Part shown: in pieces, positions 6,849 through 15,594 of the stretch
Numbering within the stretch: position 1 is the stretch's first letter
Layout: each line of letters opens with the position of its first letter
Source: Nocardioidaceae bacterium
GTDB lineage: Bacteria; Actinomycetota; Actinomycetes; Propionibacteriales; Nocardioidaceae
Assembly: GCA_018672315.1 (NCBI GenBank)
Contig: CP076053.1
Span: 1,289,827 to 1,353,826, forward strand
DNA: 64,000 bases
Direction: 5' to 3'
Notes under the pieces: model-generated
Databases searched by the model: none
Told to the model about the DNA's origin: nothing
Seen by the model: only the letters and a program-made list of their open reading frames with translations
Made by a program: the position numbers and the translations under genes

Positions 6849-8909
6849 TCAGTCCGGCTCCACCACCGCCAGCACCTCACCCGCCGCGACCTGGGCACCC
6901 ACGACGACCGGCAGCTCGGCGAGCGTGCCGTCGGCGGGGGCGCTGATGGTGTGCTGCATCTTCATCGCCTCGAGCACGAGCAGCGGCTGGCCGGCGCCCA
7001 CGTGGTCGCCCGCGGCGGCGCGTACGGCCACCACCGTTCCTGGCATCGGTGCGAGCAGCGACCCCTCGGAGACCTGGTCGGCGGGGTCGACGAAGCGGGG
7101 CACGAGACGCAGCGCGAGGTGGACTCCTGCGGCGTGCACGTCGACGGTGTCGACCCTCGTACCCCCATCAGCGACACCGAGGAAGACACGGTGCGGCGTC
7201 ACGACCCCGTCGCGGTCGACGTCGACGCGTACGTGGTCGCCGGCGTCGAGGAGGCGTGTCACGTGTGCCCCGTCGGCCGGGTCGTCCTCGGCGACCGAGG
7301 CGTGCACGTACGCCGTCGTGCCCGCCGTGGCACCCCACCAGCGCACCGGGATCGCCTCACCGTCCAGCTCGAGGACGGTGGTGGCGGGCGCGGAGACGAC
7401 GTTGCGCCAGCCGCTCGGCGCGCCGGCCAGCGCCAGGCGTACGTCGCGGGCGTGCTCGGTGACCGCCGCCGCCGCCGCGAGCAACGCGCAGGTCTGCGCC
7501 GCAGCATCGGCCGGCGCCGGCTCGGCCGTGCCCAGCGCGACCAGGTCGTGCCGGTCGAGGAAGTCGGTGCCGAGCTCACCCGCGACGAACGCCGGGTGCG
7601 TCAGCACCTCGACGAGCAGGTCGCGGTTGGTCCGCAGGCCGTGAAGCTCCGCGCGACGCAGCGTCGCCGCGAGCCGCCGGCAGGCGGCCTCCCGCGAATC
7701 GGCCGTGCAGATGATCTTGGCCAGCATCGCGTCGTAGAACGTGCCGACCTCGTCGCCGGTGCCGAACCCGGAGTCGAGACGCAGGTCGTACGCGTGGTCG
7801 AAGCCGCCGTCGACACCCGGCACCTCGAAGCGGGAGAGCAGCCCGGACTGGGGCTGGTAGTCGGCCGCCGGGTCCTCGGCGTAGAGGCGGACCTCGATCG
7901 AGTGCCGGCCGCCGTCGGTCGAGGGGTTCCGAGCCGCTGAGCCGGTGCCTCGCTGCTCGACCACGTGCGAGCGGCCCTCGGCGACGGCGATCTGCAGCTC
8001 CACCAGGTCGACGCCGGCGACGGCCTCGGTGACCGGGTGCTCGACCTGGAGCCGTGTGTTCATCTCGAGGAAGAAGAACCTCTGCGTCTCGGCGTCGTAG
8101 AGGAACTCGACCGTGCCCGCACCGCGGTAGTCGATCGCCTCGCCCGCCTTGCGGGACGCCTCGTGCAGCGCCTCGCGCACGTCGTCGGGGATCCCCGGCG
8201 CCGGCGCCTCCTCCACCACCTTCTGGTGGCGTCGCTGCACCGAGCAGTCACGGTCGCCGACGACCCACACCGACCCCCGGCCGTCGCCGAGCAGCTGCAC
8301 CTCGACGTGGCGGCCCTGCTCGACGTACGGCTCGACGAAGACGGTGCCGTCGCCGAAGGCCGACGCCGCCTCCTCTCGCGCGGCCTCGACCGTCGCCTCC
8401 AGGTCCTCGAGGCGGCGTACGACCCGCATCCCGCGGCCGCCGCCCCCCGCTGACGCCTTCACCAGCAACGGCAGGTCGGCCTCGGTCGGTTCCGCCGGGG
8501 CGGTGAGGACGGGCACGCCCGCCTCCGCCATCAGCTGCTTGGCGCCGATCTTCGATCCCATCGCCTCGATGGACGCGGGGTCCGGACCGATCCAGGTCAG
8601 GCCGGCCTCCTCCACGGCGCGGGCGAAGTCCGCGTTCTCGGAGAGGAACCCGTAGCCGGGGTGGATCGCGTCGGCGCCCGTGCGTCGGGCGGCGTCGAGG
8701 ATCAGGTCCGCACGCAGGTACGTCTCGCCCGGCGCGTTGCCCGGGAGGCGTACGGCCGCGTCGGCCTCGGTCACGAACGGCAGCGAGGCGTCCGCGTCGG
8801 AGTGCACCGCGACGGTGTCGATGCCGAGACGGCGACAGGTCGCGAAGACGCGGCGGGCGATCTCGCCGCGGTTGGCGACGAGGATTCTCTTGATCGACAA
8901 CGGGCTCAC
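6849..8909 (-). CDS. Acyl-CoA carboxylase alpha subunit (biotin carboxylase with biotin carrier domain)
   Basis: This 686-residue protein carboxylates its own biotin with ATP and bicarbonate, then hands it to the partner carboxyltransferase. It begins with the biotin carboxylase fold (RILVANRGEIARR), followed by ATP-grasp elements KASAGGGGRGMRVV and FFLEMNTRLQVEHPVTE. It ends with a biotinyl domain whose LVLEAMKMQH motif places the modified Lys near residue 650. The GTG start overlaps the stop of the carboxyltransferase gene by four bases (GTGA). It is the last gene of the seven-gene operon. The neighbouring AtuA-like gene suggests a methylcrotonyl- or geranyl-type substrate rather than acetyl- or propionyl-CoA, but sequence alone does not decide this. 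Confidence 0.93.
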   Translation of the reverse strand: MSPLSIKRILVANRGEIARRVFATCRRLGIDTVAVHSDADASLPFVTEADAAVRLPGNAPGETYLRADLILDAARRTGADAIHPGYGFLSENADFARAVEEAGLTWIGPDPASIEAMGSKIGAKQLMAEAGVPVLTAPAEPTEADLPLLVKASAGGGGRGMRVVRRLEDLEATVEAAREEAASAFGDGTVFVEPYVEQGRHVEVQLLGDGRGSVWVVGDRDCSVQRRHQKVVEEAPAPGIPDDVREALHEASRKAGEAIDYRGAGTVEFLYDAETQRFFFLEMNTRLQVEHPVTEAVAGVDLVELQIAVAEGRSHVVEQRGTGSAARNPSTDGGRHSIEVRLYAEDPAADYQPQSGLLSRFEVPGVDGGFDHAYDLRLDSGFGTGDEVGTFYDAMLAKIICTADSREAACRRLAATLRRAELHGLRTNRDLLVEVLTHPAFVAGELGTDFLDRHDLVALGTAEPAPADAAAQTCALLAAAAAVTEHARDVRLALAGAPSGWRNVVSAPATTVLELDGEAIPVRWWGATAGTTAYVHASVAEDDPADGAHVTRLLDAGDHVRVDVDRDGVVTPHRVFLGVADGGTRVDTVDVHAAGVHLALRLVPRFVDPADQVSEGSLLAPMPGTVVAVRAAAGDHVGAGQPLLVLEAMKMQHTISAPADGTLAELPVVVGAQVAAGEVLAVVEPD

Positions 8910-10468
8910 ATCCTGAAGACGCCGAAGCCGTCGGCTCCGCGTACGGGGTTCTGGGCGATCACCGACAGGCAGATGCCGAGCACGGTGCGGGTGTCACGTG
9001 GGTCGATGACGCCGTCGTCGTAGAGCATCCCGCTCAGCGCGAACGGCAGTGACGCCTCCTCGACGGCCGCCTCGACGAAGGAACGCATGCCGGCGTCCGC
9101 CTCCTCGTCGAACGGCTTGCCGCGGGCCTCGGCGCTGGCGCGCGAGACGATCGACATGACGCCGGCGAGCTGCTTGGGGCCCATCACCGCCGACTTCGCG
9201 TTCGGCCACGTGAACAGGAAGCGCGGGTCGAACGCGCGGCCGTTCATGCCGTAGTTGCCCGCCCCGTACGACGCCCCCATGATCACGCTCAGGTGCGGCA
9301 CCTCGGAGTTCGAGACCGCGTTGAGCATCTGGGCGCCGTGCTTGATGATGCCGCCCTGCTCGTACTCGGCCCCGACCATGTAGCCGGTCGTGTTGTGCAG
9401 GAACAGCAGCGGGGTGTGGGACTGGTTCGCCAGCTGGATGAACTGCGCGGCCTTCTGCGCCTCCTCGCTGAAGAGCACGCCCTGGGCGTTGGCGAGGATG
9501 CCGATCGGGTGGCCGTGCAGCGTCGCCCACCCGGTGACGAGCGAGCTGCCGTAGAGCGGCTTGAACTCGTCGAAGACGACCTCGTTGCCCGGCCCGACCC
9601 CGTCGCAGATGCGGGTGATGACCTCGCGCGGGTCGAACGGCTCGGTGAGGTCGACGGGCACGAGGTCGAGGAGGTCGTCGGCGGGGAGGGCGGGCTCCGC
9701 GTACGGGGGCCGGCGGGGGCTCGCGCCTCGATTCAGCCGTGCCACGATCCGCCGCCCGATGCGCAGCGCGTCGCGCTCGTCCTCGGCGAGGTAGTCCGCG
9801 AGCCCGGACGTACGCGCGTGCATCTCCGCGCCACCCAGGGTCTCGTCGTCGGACTCCTCCCCGGTCGCCATCTTGACCAGCGGCGGCCCGCCGAGGAAGA
9901 CCTTGGCCTGCTCTTTCACGAAGACCGTGTAGTCGCTCATGCCCGGGATGTACGCCCCGCCCGCGGTCGAGTTGCCGAAGACCAGCGCGATCGTGGGGTT
10001 GCGTGCCTTCGACGCCCGCGTGAGGTCGCGGAAGGCACGCCCGCCGGGGATGAAGATCTCCTTCTGCGCGGTGAGCTCCGCGCCGCCGGACTCCACCAGC
10101 GAGATCGTCGGCAGTCCGTTCTCGGCCGCGATCTCCGCGGCCCGCCACCCCTTCCTGACCGTCCACGGGTTGCTCGCGCCACCCTTGACGGTCGGGTCGT
10201 TGGCGGTGATCACGCACGCGACACCGGAGACGACCCCGATGCCGGTGACCAGGGAGGCGCCGACCGTGTAGTCCGAGCCCCACCCGGCCAGCGGGGACAA
10301 CTCGAGGAACGGCGACCCCTCGTCGAGCAGCAGCTCGATGCGCTCGCGCGGCAGCAGCTTGCCGCGCTGGTGGTGACGGTCGACGTACTTCTGCCCGCCC
10401 CCCGCGACGGCCTTGGCGTGCTCGCCGTCCAGGTCGGCGAGCTTCTCGAGCATCTCGGCGCGGCTCAT
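8906..10468 (-). CDS. Acyl-CoA carboxylase beta subunit (carboxyltransferase)
   Basis: This 520-residue protein transfers the carboxyl group from biotin to an acyl-CoA. The two crotonase-like halves are clear. The N-half has GIGVVSGVACVITANDPTVKGG and NSTAGGAYIPGMSDYT. The C-half has GHPIGILANAQGVLFSE, FLHNTTGYMVG and MGASYGAGNYGMNGRAFDPRFLFTWPN, typical of the MCC/GCC (3-methylcrotonyl/geranyl) branch. I start at ATG 10468, which overlaps the SRPBCC stop by four bases; the open frame continues upstream without coding character. It overlaps the alpha subunit downstream, as expected for a stoichiometric pair. Confidence 0.93.
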   Translation of the reverse strand: MSRAEMLEKLADLDGEHAKAVAGGGQKYVDRHHQRGKLLPRERIELLLDEGSPFLELSPLAGWGSDYTVGASLVTGIGVVSGVACVITANDPTVKGGASNPWTVRKGWRAAEIAAENGLPTISLVESGGAELTAQKEIFIPGGRAFRDLTRASKARNPTIALVFGNSTAGGAYIPGMSDYTVFVKEQAKVFLGGPPLVKMATGEESDDETLGGAEMHARTSGLADYLAEDERDALRIGRRIVARLNRGASPRRPPYAEPALPADDLLDLVPVDLTEPFDPREVITRICDGVGPGNEVVFDEFKPLYGSSLVTGWATLHGHPIGILANAQGVLFSEEAQKAAQFIQLANQSHTPLLFLHNTTGYMVGAEYEQGGIIKHGAQMLNAVSNSEVPHLSVIMGASYGAGNYGMNGRAFDPRFLFTWPNAKSAVMGPKQLAGVMSIVSRASAEARGKPFDEEADAGMRSFVEAAVEEASLPFALSGMLYDDGVIDPRDTRTVLGICLSVIAQNPVRGADGFGVFRM

Positions 10469-10968
10469 GCGTCTCCCCTCTCCACGACCTGCTTCATGCG
10501 CTCCAGCGTCGTCCGCATGCCCTGCACGTTGGTGTTGCCCCGGGCGCGGCCCATCACGGCCCAGTACGCCTTCATCGCCAGGTTCGGCTCGATGCGGAAG
10601 TACCCGCGTACGCGCGACCCGCCCTCGGGGTGCGGCTCGATCTCGTATCCCCAGTTGTTGACGGTCACCGCGTCGGTGCCGACGGTCCACTCGAAGACCG
10701 CGGGGCCGGCGATGTCCTGGCCGGGCGGCGTGCACGCCGTGACGCGGCAGGGCGACCAGTACACGGGGCCGACCCCGTTGCGCTTCACGTGACCGGCGAA
10801 CGTCGCGCCCACCTCGGGGCCCGTGGAGCCGCGAGTCCACCTGCCCTCGAACGTCTCCGGCGAGAACTCACCGATGCGGGTGACGTCGGAGACGAGGTCC
10901 CACACCTGCTGCGGTGGCGCGTCCATGTGCACCTCGACGGTGCGGGAGTAGTCGGGCATGAGCTTCAT
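10465..10968 (-). CDS. SRPBCC family protein
   Basis: This 167-residue protein has the START/Bet v1-like (SRPBCC) pattern. An N-terminal strand (YSRTVEVHMDAPPQQVWDLVSDVTRIGEFSPET) leads into alternating strands and a long C-terminal helix (MRTTLERMKQVVE). Such proteins form a hydrophobic pocket for lipids or polycyclic ligands. In this operon it could hold or present a hydrophobic substrate, which is inference. It lies 25 bases after the acyl-CoA dehydrogenase and overlaps the carboxyltransferase start by four bases (ATGA). No catalytic residue can be assigned. Confidence 0.85.
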   Translation of the reverse strand: MKLMPDYSRTVEVHMDAPPQQVWDLVSDVTRIGEFSPETFEGRWTRGSTGPEVGATFAGHVKRNGVGPVYWSPCRVTACTPPGQDIAGPAVFEWTVGTDAVTVNNWGYEIEPHPEGGSRVRGYFRIEPNLAMKAYWAVMGRARGNTNVQGMRTTLERMKQVVERGDA

Positions 10969-10993
10969 CGCAGGTCCTCTCGGGAGCCGGTGC

Positions 10994-12160
10994 TCAGGAT
11001 GTCGGCGCGGTGTAGCCGAGCAGCTTGGCGGCGAGGTCGGTCAGCACCTCGGTCGCGCCACCGCCGATCGGCAGGATGCGGGAGTCGCGGTAGTGCCGCT
11101 CCACCTCGGTGCCGTGCAGGTAGCCGGCGCCGCCGTGGATCTGCACGGCCTGGTCGACGACCCGCTCGCAGGCCTCGACGGCGGTCTGCTTGGCCAGGCA
11201 GGCCTCGGCGATGACGTCCCCCGTGCCGCCCGCGGCCTGGTGCCGGCGCACCACGTGCCACGTGTACGCCCGGGCTACCTCGACCTCGCGCCTCATCGCG
11301 ACGAGCTTGTGCTGCACGACCTGTCGGTCGGTGAGCGGCTTGCCGAACGTGGTGCGGTGCCCGGCGTACGCGTGGGTCAGTGCGAGGCTCCGGGCGGCGA
11401 TGCCGTACGCGTGCACCGCCAGGGCGATGCGCTCGACGACGAACTGCTCGGCGATGAGGTAGAAGCCGCCGTTCTCCGGTCCGACGACGTTCTCGACCGG
11501 GACGCGCGCGTCGGCGAAGCTGAGCTCGGCGGTGTCGGAGCAGTGCCACCCCATCTTGCGGAGCCGCCGGTCGACGGTGAACCCGGGCGTGCCCTTCTCG
11601 ATCACCAGCAGGCTCACCCCGGCGTGGCCGGGCTCGCCGGTGCGGACGGCGGTGGTCACGAAGTCGGCGCGGTCACCGGAGGTGATGAACGTCTTGCCGC
11701 CGTTGACGACGAAGTGGTCGCCGTCGCGGACGGCCCTGGTGGTGATGCCCGCGACGTCGGAGCCTCCCCCGGGCTCGGTGACCCCCAGCGCGCCGATCTT
11801 CTCCCCCGCCAGGGTGGGGCGTACGAACCGGTCGACCAGGTCGCTGCTGCCGTGCGCGGCCATGTGCGGCAGGGCGATGCCGTGGGTGAAGAGTCCTGCG
11901 AGCAGACCTGAGGACGCCCCCGCCTCGAGCATCGCCTCGCTGACGGTCACCGAGTGGGCGAGGTCGCCACCCTCCCCGCCGACCTCCTCGGCGAAGGAGA
12001 CCCCGAGGATCCCGGCCTTCGCGGCCGCCGTGTGCAGCTCGCGCGGGATCTCGCCCGCGTCCTCCCACGCATCCATGTGCGGCGCGATCTCGCGCTCGGT
12101 GAACCGGCGGGCCGACTCGGCCAGAGCCGTCAGGTCGGGGTCGTCGTAGGTGAACCTCAT
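10994..12160 (-). CDS. Acyl-CoA dehydrogenase of the Atu-like operon
   Basis: This 388-residue FAD dehydrogenase introduces the double bond required before carboxylation. The signature LGVTEPGGGSDVAGI is at about residues 122-136. The FAD/substrate contact segment VVNGGKTFITSGDRADF follows, and the C-terminal QIHGGAGYLHGTEVERHYRDSRILPIGGG segment is intact. The Glu in FVVERIALA lies where isovaleryl/citronellyl-type enzymes have their base. I use ATG 12160, which overlaps the AtuA-like stop by four bases. By position it would be the counterpart of AtuD/LiuA (citronellyl- or isovaleryl-CoA dehydrogenase); the chain length of the substrate is not known. Confidence 0.92.
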   Translation of the reverse strand: MRFTYDDPDLTALAESARRFTEREIAPHMDAWEDAGEIPRELHTAAAKAGILGVSFAEEVGGEGGDLAHSVTVSEAMLEAGASSGLLAGLFTHGIALPHMAAHGSSDLVDRFVRPTLAGEKIGALGVTEPGGGSDVAGITTRAVRDGDHFVVNGGKTFITSGDRADFVTTAVRTGEPGHAGVSLLVIEKGTPGFTVDRRLRKMGWHCSDTAELSFADARVPVENVVGPENGGFYLIAEQFVVERIALAVHAYGIAARSLALTHAYAGHRTTFGKPLTDRQVVQHKLVAMRREVEVARAYTWHVVRRHQAAGGTGDVIAEACLAKQTAVEACERVVDQAVQIHGGAGYLHGTEVERHYRDSRILPIGGGATEVLTDLAAKLLGYTAPTS

Positions 12161-13989
12161 CGTGGTCCCTCCAGGAGGTCGGTCGGTATGTCGACATGTC
12201 GGCTGCGGGCCCACTCACCCAGCGCCTTGGCCTGCGGGTCGAACCTCGTCGAGGCGGCCACGCCCTCACCGAGCAACCCGTGGATCAGCACGTTCACGCC
12301 GCCGAGATTCGGCAGGGCGTGCACCTCGACCTCGAGCTCGGCGGCCTCGGGCAGCAGGTCGCGGACCCAGTCGGGGGTCACCGTCTCGAGGAGCCAGTCG
12401 ACCCGCGCGCTGTACACGGGCGAACCGTCATCGCTCACCCAGAGTCCGAGGTTCGCATCGCCTCCCTTGTCGCCCGACCGCGCGTGCACGAACGACCCGA
12501 GCGGCACGCGCACGGAGCCGCGCGACGGCCGGGCGTCCGGGGCAGCGGCCGGACCGGGGGTGGTCGTGGGCCGTGGATGGGCCTGGCCCCCCTGGAGCGA
12601 CGAAGGAGCGGAAGGGGTGGTTGGCCCACGGCCACCCCCGGGGAGGCCGCCCCGACGGTCGGCCGTCGCGCGGCCCCGTTCCGACCGCGGCTCACCGTGC
12701 AGCACGACCTCCTCGACCACGTCCGCGCGGTCGACGAACCCGGCACGGTGCACCCCGTACGGGCTCGCCGGTCCGGGCGGGGCCGTGACGTGGAAGCCGG
12801 GGTAGGAGGCCAGTGCCAGCTCGACGCCGGCGGAGGCGAAGGCGCGGCCGACGACCTTGTCGTCCCGGTCGGCGACGGCGCAGCGCAGACGCGCGGACGC
12901 TCCCTCCTGCGTGTCGGCGTCGGGGTGGTCGGTGCGGGCGAGGGTCCAGTCGACGCGGTGCGGGCGGCGGCCCGTCCGGTCCAGGGCCTCCTCGACCTGC
13001 GTACGCACCCAGTCGGCCTTCGCCTCGATGTCGAGGCCGGTGAGGACGAACTCGACGGTGTTGCGGAACCCCCCGAACTCGTTCACCGAGACCTTGAGCT
13101 GCTCCGGCGGGGCGTCGCCGCGGATGCCGGAGAGGCGTACGCGGTCCTCACCGTCACTCGTGACCTCGACGGTGTCGAGCAGCAGCGTCGCGTCGGGGCC
13201 GAGGTAGCGGGCGGACTGCACCTCGTAGACCAGCTGTGCGGTGACCGTGTCGACCGTGACCGCGCCGCCGGTTCCGGGGTGCTTGGTGACGACCGACGAC
13301 CCGTCGTCGTGCAGCTCGGCGAGGGGGAAGCCCAGCGGCGCCGACCGCTGGGCGGGCGTGAGGTCGAGGAAGCCGGAGAAGTTGCCCCCGGTCGCGTGGG
13401 CGCCGCACTCGAGCACGTGCCCGCAGGCCATGGCTCCGGCGATCTCGTCGAGAGCGGATCCGTCGGCGACCCAGCCGTGGGCCCACATGCCGGCGCCGAC
13501 CACGAGGCTGGCGTCGGTGACGCGGCCCGTGACCACCACGTCGGCACCGCGCGCCAGGGCTGAGGCGATGCCGGTGCCGCCGAGGTAGGCGTTCGCGGTC
13601 AGTGCTCCGTCGAAGCCGAGCTCGGCGGCACGCGGCCGCAGGTCGTCGCCGGCGACGTGGGCGATGAGCGGGTCGAGTCCGAGGCCGCCGGCGACCTCAC
13701 CGAGCCTGTCGGCGAGCCCGGCCGGGTTGAGTCCCCCGGCGTTGACGACGAGGCGCACCTGCTTCTCCAGCAGCAGCCCGAGGCAGTCCTCGGCCTGGCG
13801 TACGACCGTCAACGCGTACCCCAGGGAGGGGTCCTTCATCTGGTCGCGTCCGAGGATCAGCATGGTCAGCTCGGCGAGGTAGTCGCCGGTCAGCACGTCC
13901 AGCGGCCCGCCCTCGAGCATCTCCCGCATCGCGGAGAGACGGTCGCCGTAGAAGCCGGAGCAGTTGCCGACGAGGAGGGGGGTGGTCAC
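12157..13989 (-). CDS. Acyclic terpene utilization AtuA-like protein
   Basis: I start this protein at GTG 13989, overlapping the upstream stop by four bases, for 610 residues. The N-terminal DUF1446/AtuA domain (about residues 1-450) begins LLVGNCSGFYGDRLSAM and contains RVTDASLVVG and HATGGNFSGFLDL. A low-complexity Gly/Pro/Arg linker (about residues 460-505) leads to the small C-terminal AtuA-like domain, recognised by HARSGDKGGDANLGLWV and LPNLGGVNVLIHGLLG. In Pseudomonas, AtuA is needed for citronellol/geraniol catabolism but its reaction is unassigned. Its position between TIGR03084-like and acyl-CoA dehydrogenase genes is the main clue to the operon's pathway. Confidence 0.87.
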   Translation of the reverse strand: MTTPLLVGNCSGFYGDRLSAMREMLEGGPLDVLTGDYLAELTMLILGRDQMKDPSLGYALTVVRQAEDCLGLLLEKQVRLVVNAGGLNPAGLADRLGEVAGGLGLDPLIAHVAGDDLRPRAAELGFDGALTANAYLGGTGIASALARGADVVVTGRVTDASLVVGAGMWAHGWVADGSALDEIAGAMACGHVLECGAHATGGNFSGFLDLTPAQRSAPLGFPLAELHDDGSSVVTKHPGTGGAVTVDTVTAQLVYEVQSARYLGPDATLLLDTVEVTSDGEDRVRLSGIRGDAPPEQLKVSVNEFGGFRNTVEFVLTGLDIEAKADWVRTQVEEALDRTGRRPHRVDWTLARTDHPDADTQEGASARLRCAVADRDDKVVGRAFASAGVELALASYPGFHVTAPPGPASPYGVHRAGFVDRADVVEEVVLHGEPRSERGRATADRRGGLPGGGRGPTTPSAPSSLQGGQAHPRPTTTPGPAAAPDARPSRGSVRVPLGSFVHARSGDKGGDANLGLWVSDDGSPVYSARVDWLLETVTPDWVRDLLPEAAELEVEVHALPNLGGVNVLIHGLLGEGVAASTRFDPQAKALGEWARSRHVDIPTDLLEGPR

Positions 13990-14813
13990 GAGCGCGGCTC
14001 CCGTCCGCCCCCGGGCGGGCCCGCGAACGCCTGGGCGAGGTCGAGCCACGCGTCGGCCGCCTCTCCCACCGCCGTCAGGGCCAGGTCGGCGCGGTGCCGC
14101 CGCTGGGTGACGAGCAGGGCGAAGTCGAGGGCGGGGCCGGTGACGCGGTCGGCCGCGTCCTGCGGCGACCCAGGGCCCCAGGTCCAGGTCGAGCCGTCGG
14201 GGGCGGTCAGCTCGACACGCACCTCCCGCTCGGGCACCGGCCGGCCGGCGTTGGCGAAGGAGAAGCCCCGCGTACGCACCCCCAGGTGGCACACCTGCCG
14301 CAGACCGGGCGTGGGGTCGGCGTCCACGCCGAGGGCGTCGTACACGTCCTGTGCGTGGGCCCACGTCTCCATGCAGCGCGCCGTCGCCATCGAGGTCGGG
14401 CTCATGGGCGGGCCGAACCACGGCAGCTTCACCCCGTCCGGCACGGCGCGCAGAGCCTCGGCGAGCTCGCGGCGCGACGTACGCCACCGGTCGACCAGCT
14501 CGCTCGGGGCTGCCGCGCCACCGCCGAGGGCGGCGGCGTCGACGAACCCGTCGGGGTCGCCCATCGCCTCGAGCACGAGCGCGTCCCAGGCGGCCTTTCC
14601 GTCCTCACCCGGGCCGTCGCGATGGGCGCGTGCCGCGAGCACGGCGGCCTCGTCGGTCCAGGCGAGGTGGGCGATCGTGGCAGCGACGTCCCAGCCCTCG
14701 GCCGGGGTGGGCGTACGCCAGTCGTCCTCGGGGCGTCCTTCGAGCGCCGCGGCGAGCTGGTCGCCGAGGGTGTCGAGGTCGGTGAGCACCTGCTCGAGCC
14801 GGTCATCAGCCAT
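13986..14813 (-). CDS. TIGR03084-like (mycothiol maleylpyruvate isomerase-like) protein
   Basis: This 275-residue protein has the DinB/MDMPI-type N-terminal four-helix bundle. It opens with LDTLGDQLAAALEGRPEDDWRTPTP-like sequence, then GWDVAATIAHLAWTDEAAV, whose His would be a metal ligand. A central CMETWAHAQDVYDALG supplies two further conserved metal-binding positions. The remainder matches the TIGR03084 family, whose role is unknown although mycothiol- or metal-dependent chemistry is suspected from the fold. It overlaps the TetR stop by eight bases and the AtuA-like start by four, so it is firmly inside the operon. Confidence 0.83.
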   Translation of the reverse strand: MADDRLEQVLTDLDTLGDQLAAALEGRPEDDWRTPTPAEGWDVAATIAHLAWTDEAAVLAARAHRDGPGEDGKAAWDALVLEAMGDPDGFVDAAALGGGAAAPSELVDRWRTSRRELAEALRAVPDGVKLPWFGPPMSPTSMATARCMETWAHAQDVYDALGVDADPTPGLRQVCHLGVRTRGFSFANAGRPVPEREVRVELTAPDGSTWTWGPGSPQDAADRVTGPALDFALLVTQRRHRADLALTAVGEAADAWLDLAQAFAGPPGGGREPRS

Positions 14814-15465
14814 CGGAGCCTCCTGGTGTCGTGGTGCGGTCGAGTCGGGTGTCGAGCACCTCGGACCAACCGTCGAGGATGCGGGCGCGTCGCGCCGAGT
14901 CGTCGCCGAGCGTCTGGGCGAGGCCCAGACCGCGAACCAGGTCGAGCGTGGCCTGCACGAGCTCGCGTACGCCCGGCCGGGACTCGTCGGCTCCGAGCAG
15001 CTCGACTGCCCGGCGGTGGACGGTGCGGCCGACCTCCTGCTCGAGCGGGGCGACGACGGCCAGCAGCTCGGGGTCGGTACGGGCGGCGACCCACAGCTCC
15101 AGTGCTGCGGTGAAGACGGGGCTGGTGAAGTGCGCGGCGAGCTCCTCCAGCACGGCCCGCGTACGTCCGGCGCCGTCGGGCAGCGACGCGGACGCGGCCG
15201 TCATCTCGGCCTCCCGCTGCTCGGAGAGGTGCGCGACGGCCGCCACGACCAGCTCGCTCTTGCTCGGGAAGTGGTGCAGCTGCGCGCCGCGGCTGACGCC
15301 GGCGCGACGCGAGACCTCGGTGGTCGTGGTACCCGACCAGCCGAGCTCGACGAGGGCCTCGACGCAGGCGTCGAGCAGGCGGCGCCGCATGACGCGCGAG
15401 CGCTCCTCCTGGGGCACGCGCTCGCCGGTGGTGGTCACGTCGCGGACTCTGTCGCACTCGGACAC
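14806..15465 (-). CDS. TetR-family regulator heading the Atu-like operon
   Basis: This 219-residue protein has a TetR helix-turn-helix (about residues 27-72: LLDACVEALVELGWSGTTTTEVSRRAGVSRGAQLHHFPSK, shown in part). A helical ligand-binding domain follows. GTG 15465 gives the full frame; GTG 15438 is an alternative, and neither has a good ribosome binding site. A CAAGC-CT-GCTTG palindrome at 15473-15484 sits right at the start, so autoregulation of the whole operon is likely. The effector is probably an acyl-CoA intermediate (inference from the gene set). Confidence 0.88.
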   Translation of the reverse strand: MSECDRVRDVTTTGERVPQEERSRVMRRRLLDACVEALVELGWSGTTTTEVSRRAGVSRGAQLHHFPSKSELVVAAVAHLSEQREAEMTAASASLPDGAGRTRAVLEELAAHFTSPVFTAALELWVAARTDPELLAVVAPLEQEVGRTVHRRAVELLGADESRPGVRELVQATLDLVRGLGLAQTLGDDSARRARILDGWSEVLDTRLDRTTTPGGSDG

Positions 15466-15472
15466 AAACAGT

Positions 15473-15484
15473 CAAGCCTGCTTG
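15473..15484. promoter_or_regulatory. Candidate TetR operator CAAGC-CT-GCTTG
   Basis: A perfect 12-base inverted repeat lies 8 bases before the first possible TetR start codon, inside a partly symmetric segment (ACAAACAGT...TTGTAAGCG). It lies in the divergent region between the operon and the secreted-protein gene at 15595, so it could affect both. Confidence 0.55.
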
Positions 15485-15594
15485 TAAGCGGGTCGGGCCG
15501 CTGGGAGTGATGCGGCCTGTGCCTGATCAATCACGATGAGATAACGCCGCCCCCCTCTCGTCAACGAGGCCGTCACGGCGGGCGTGGGGCAGAC

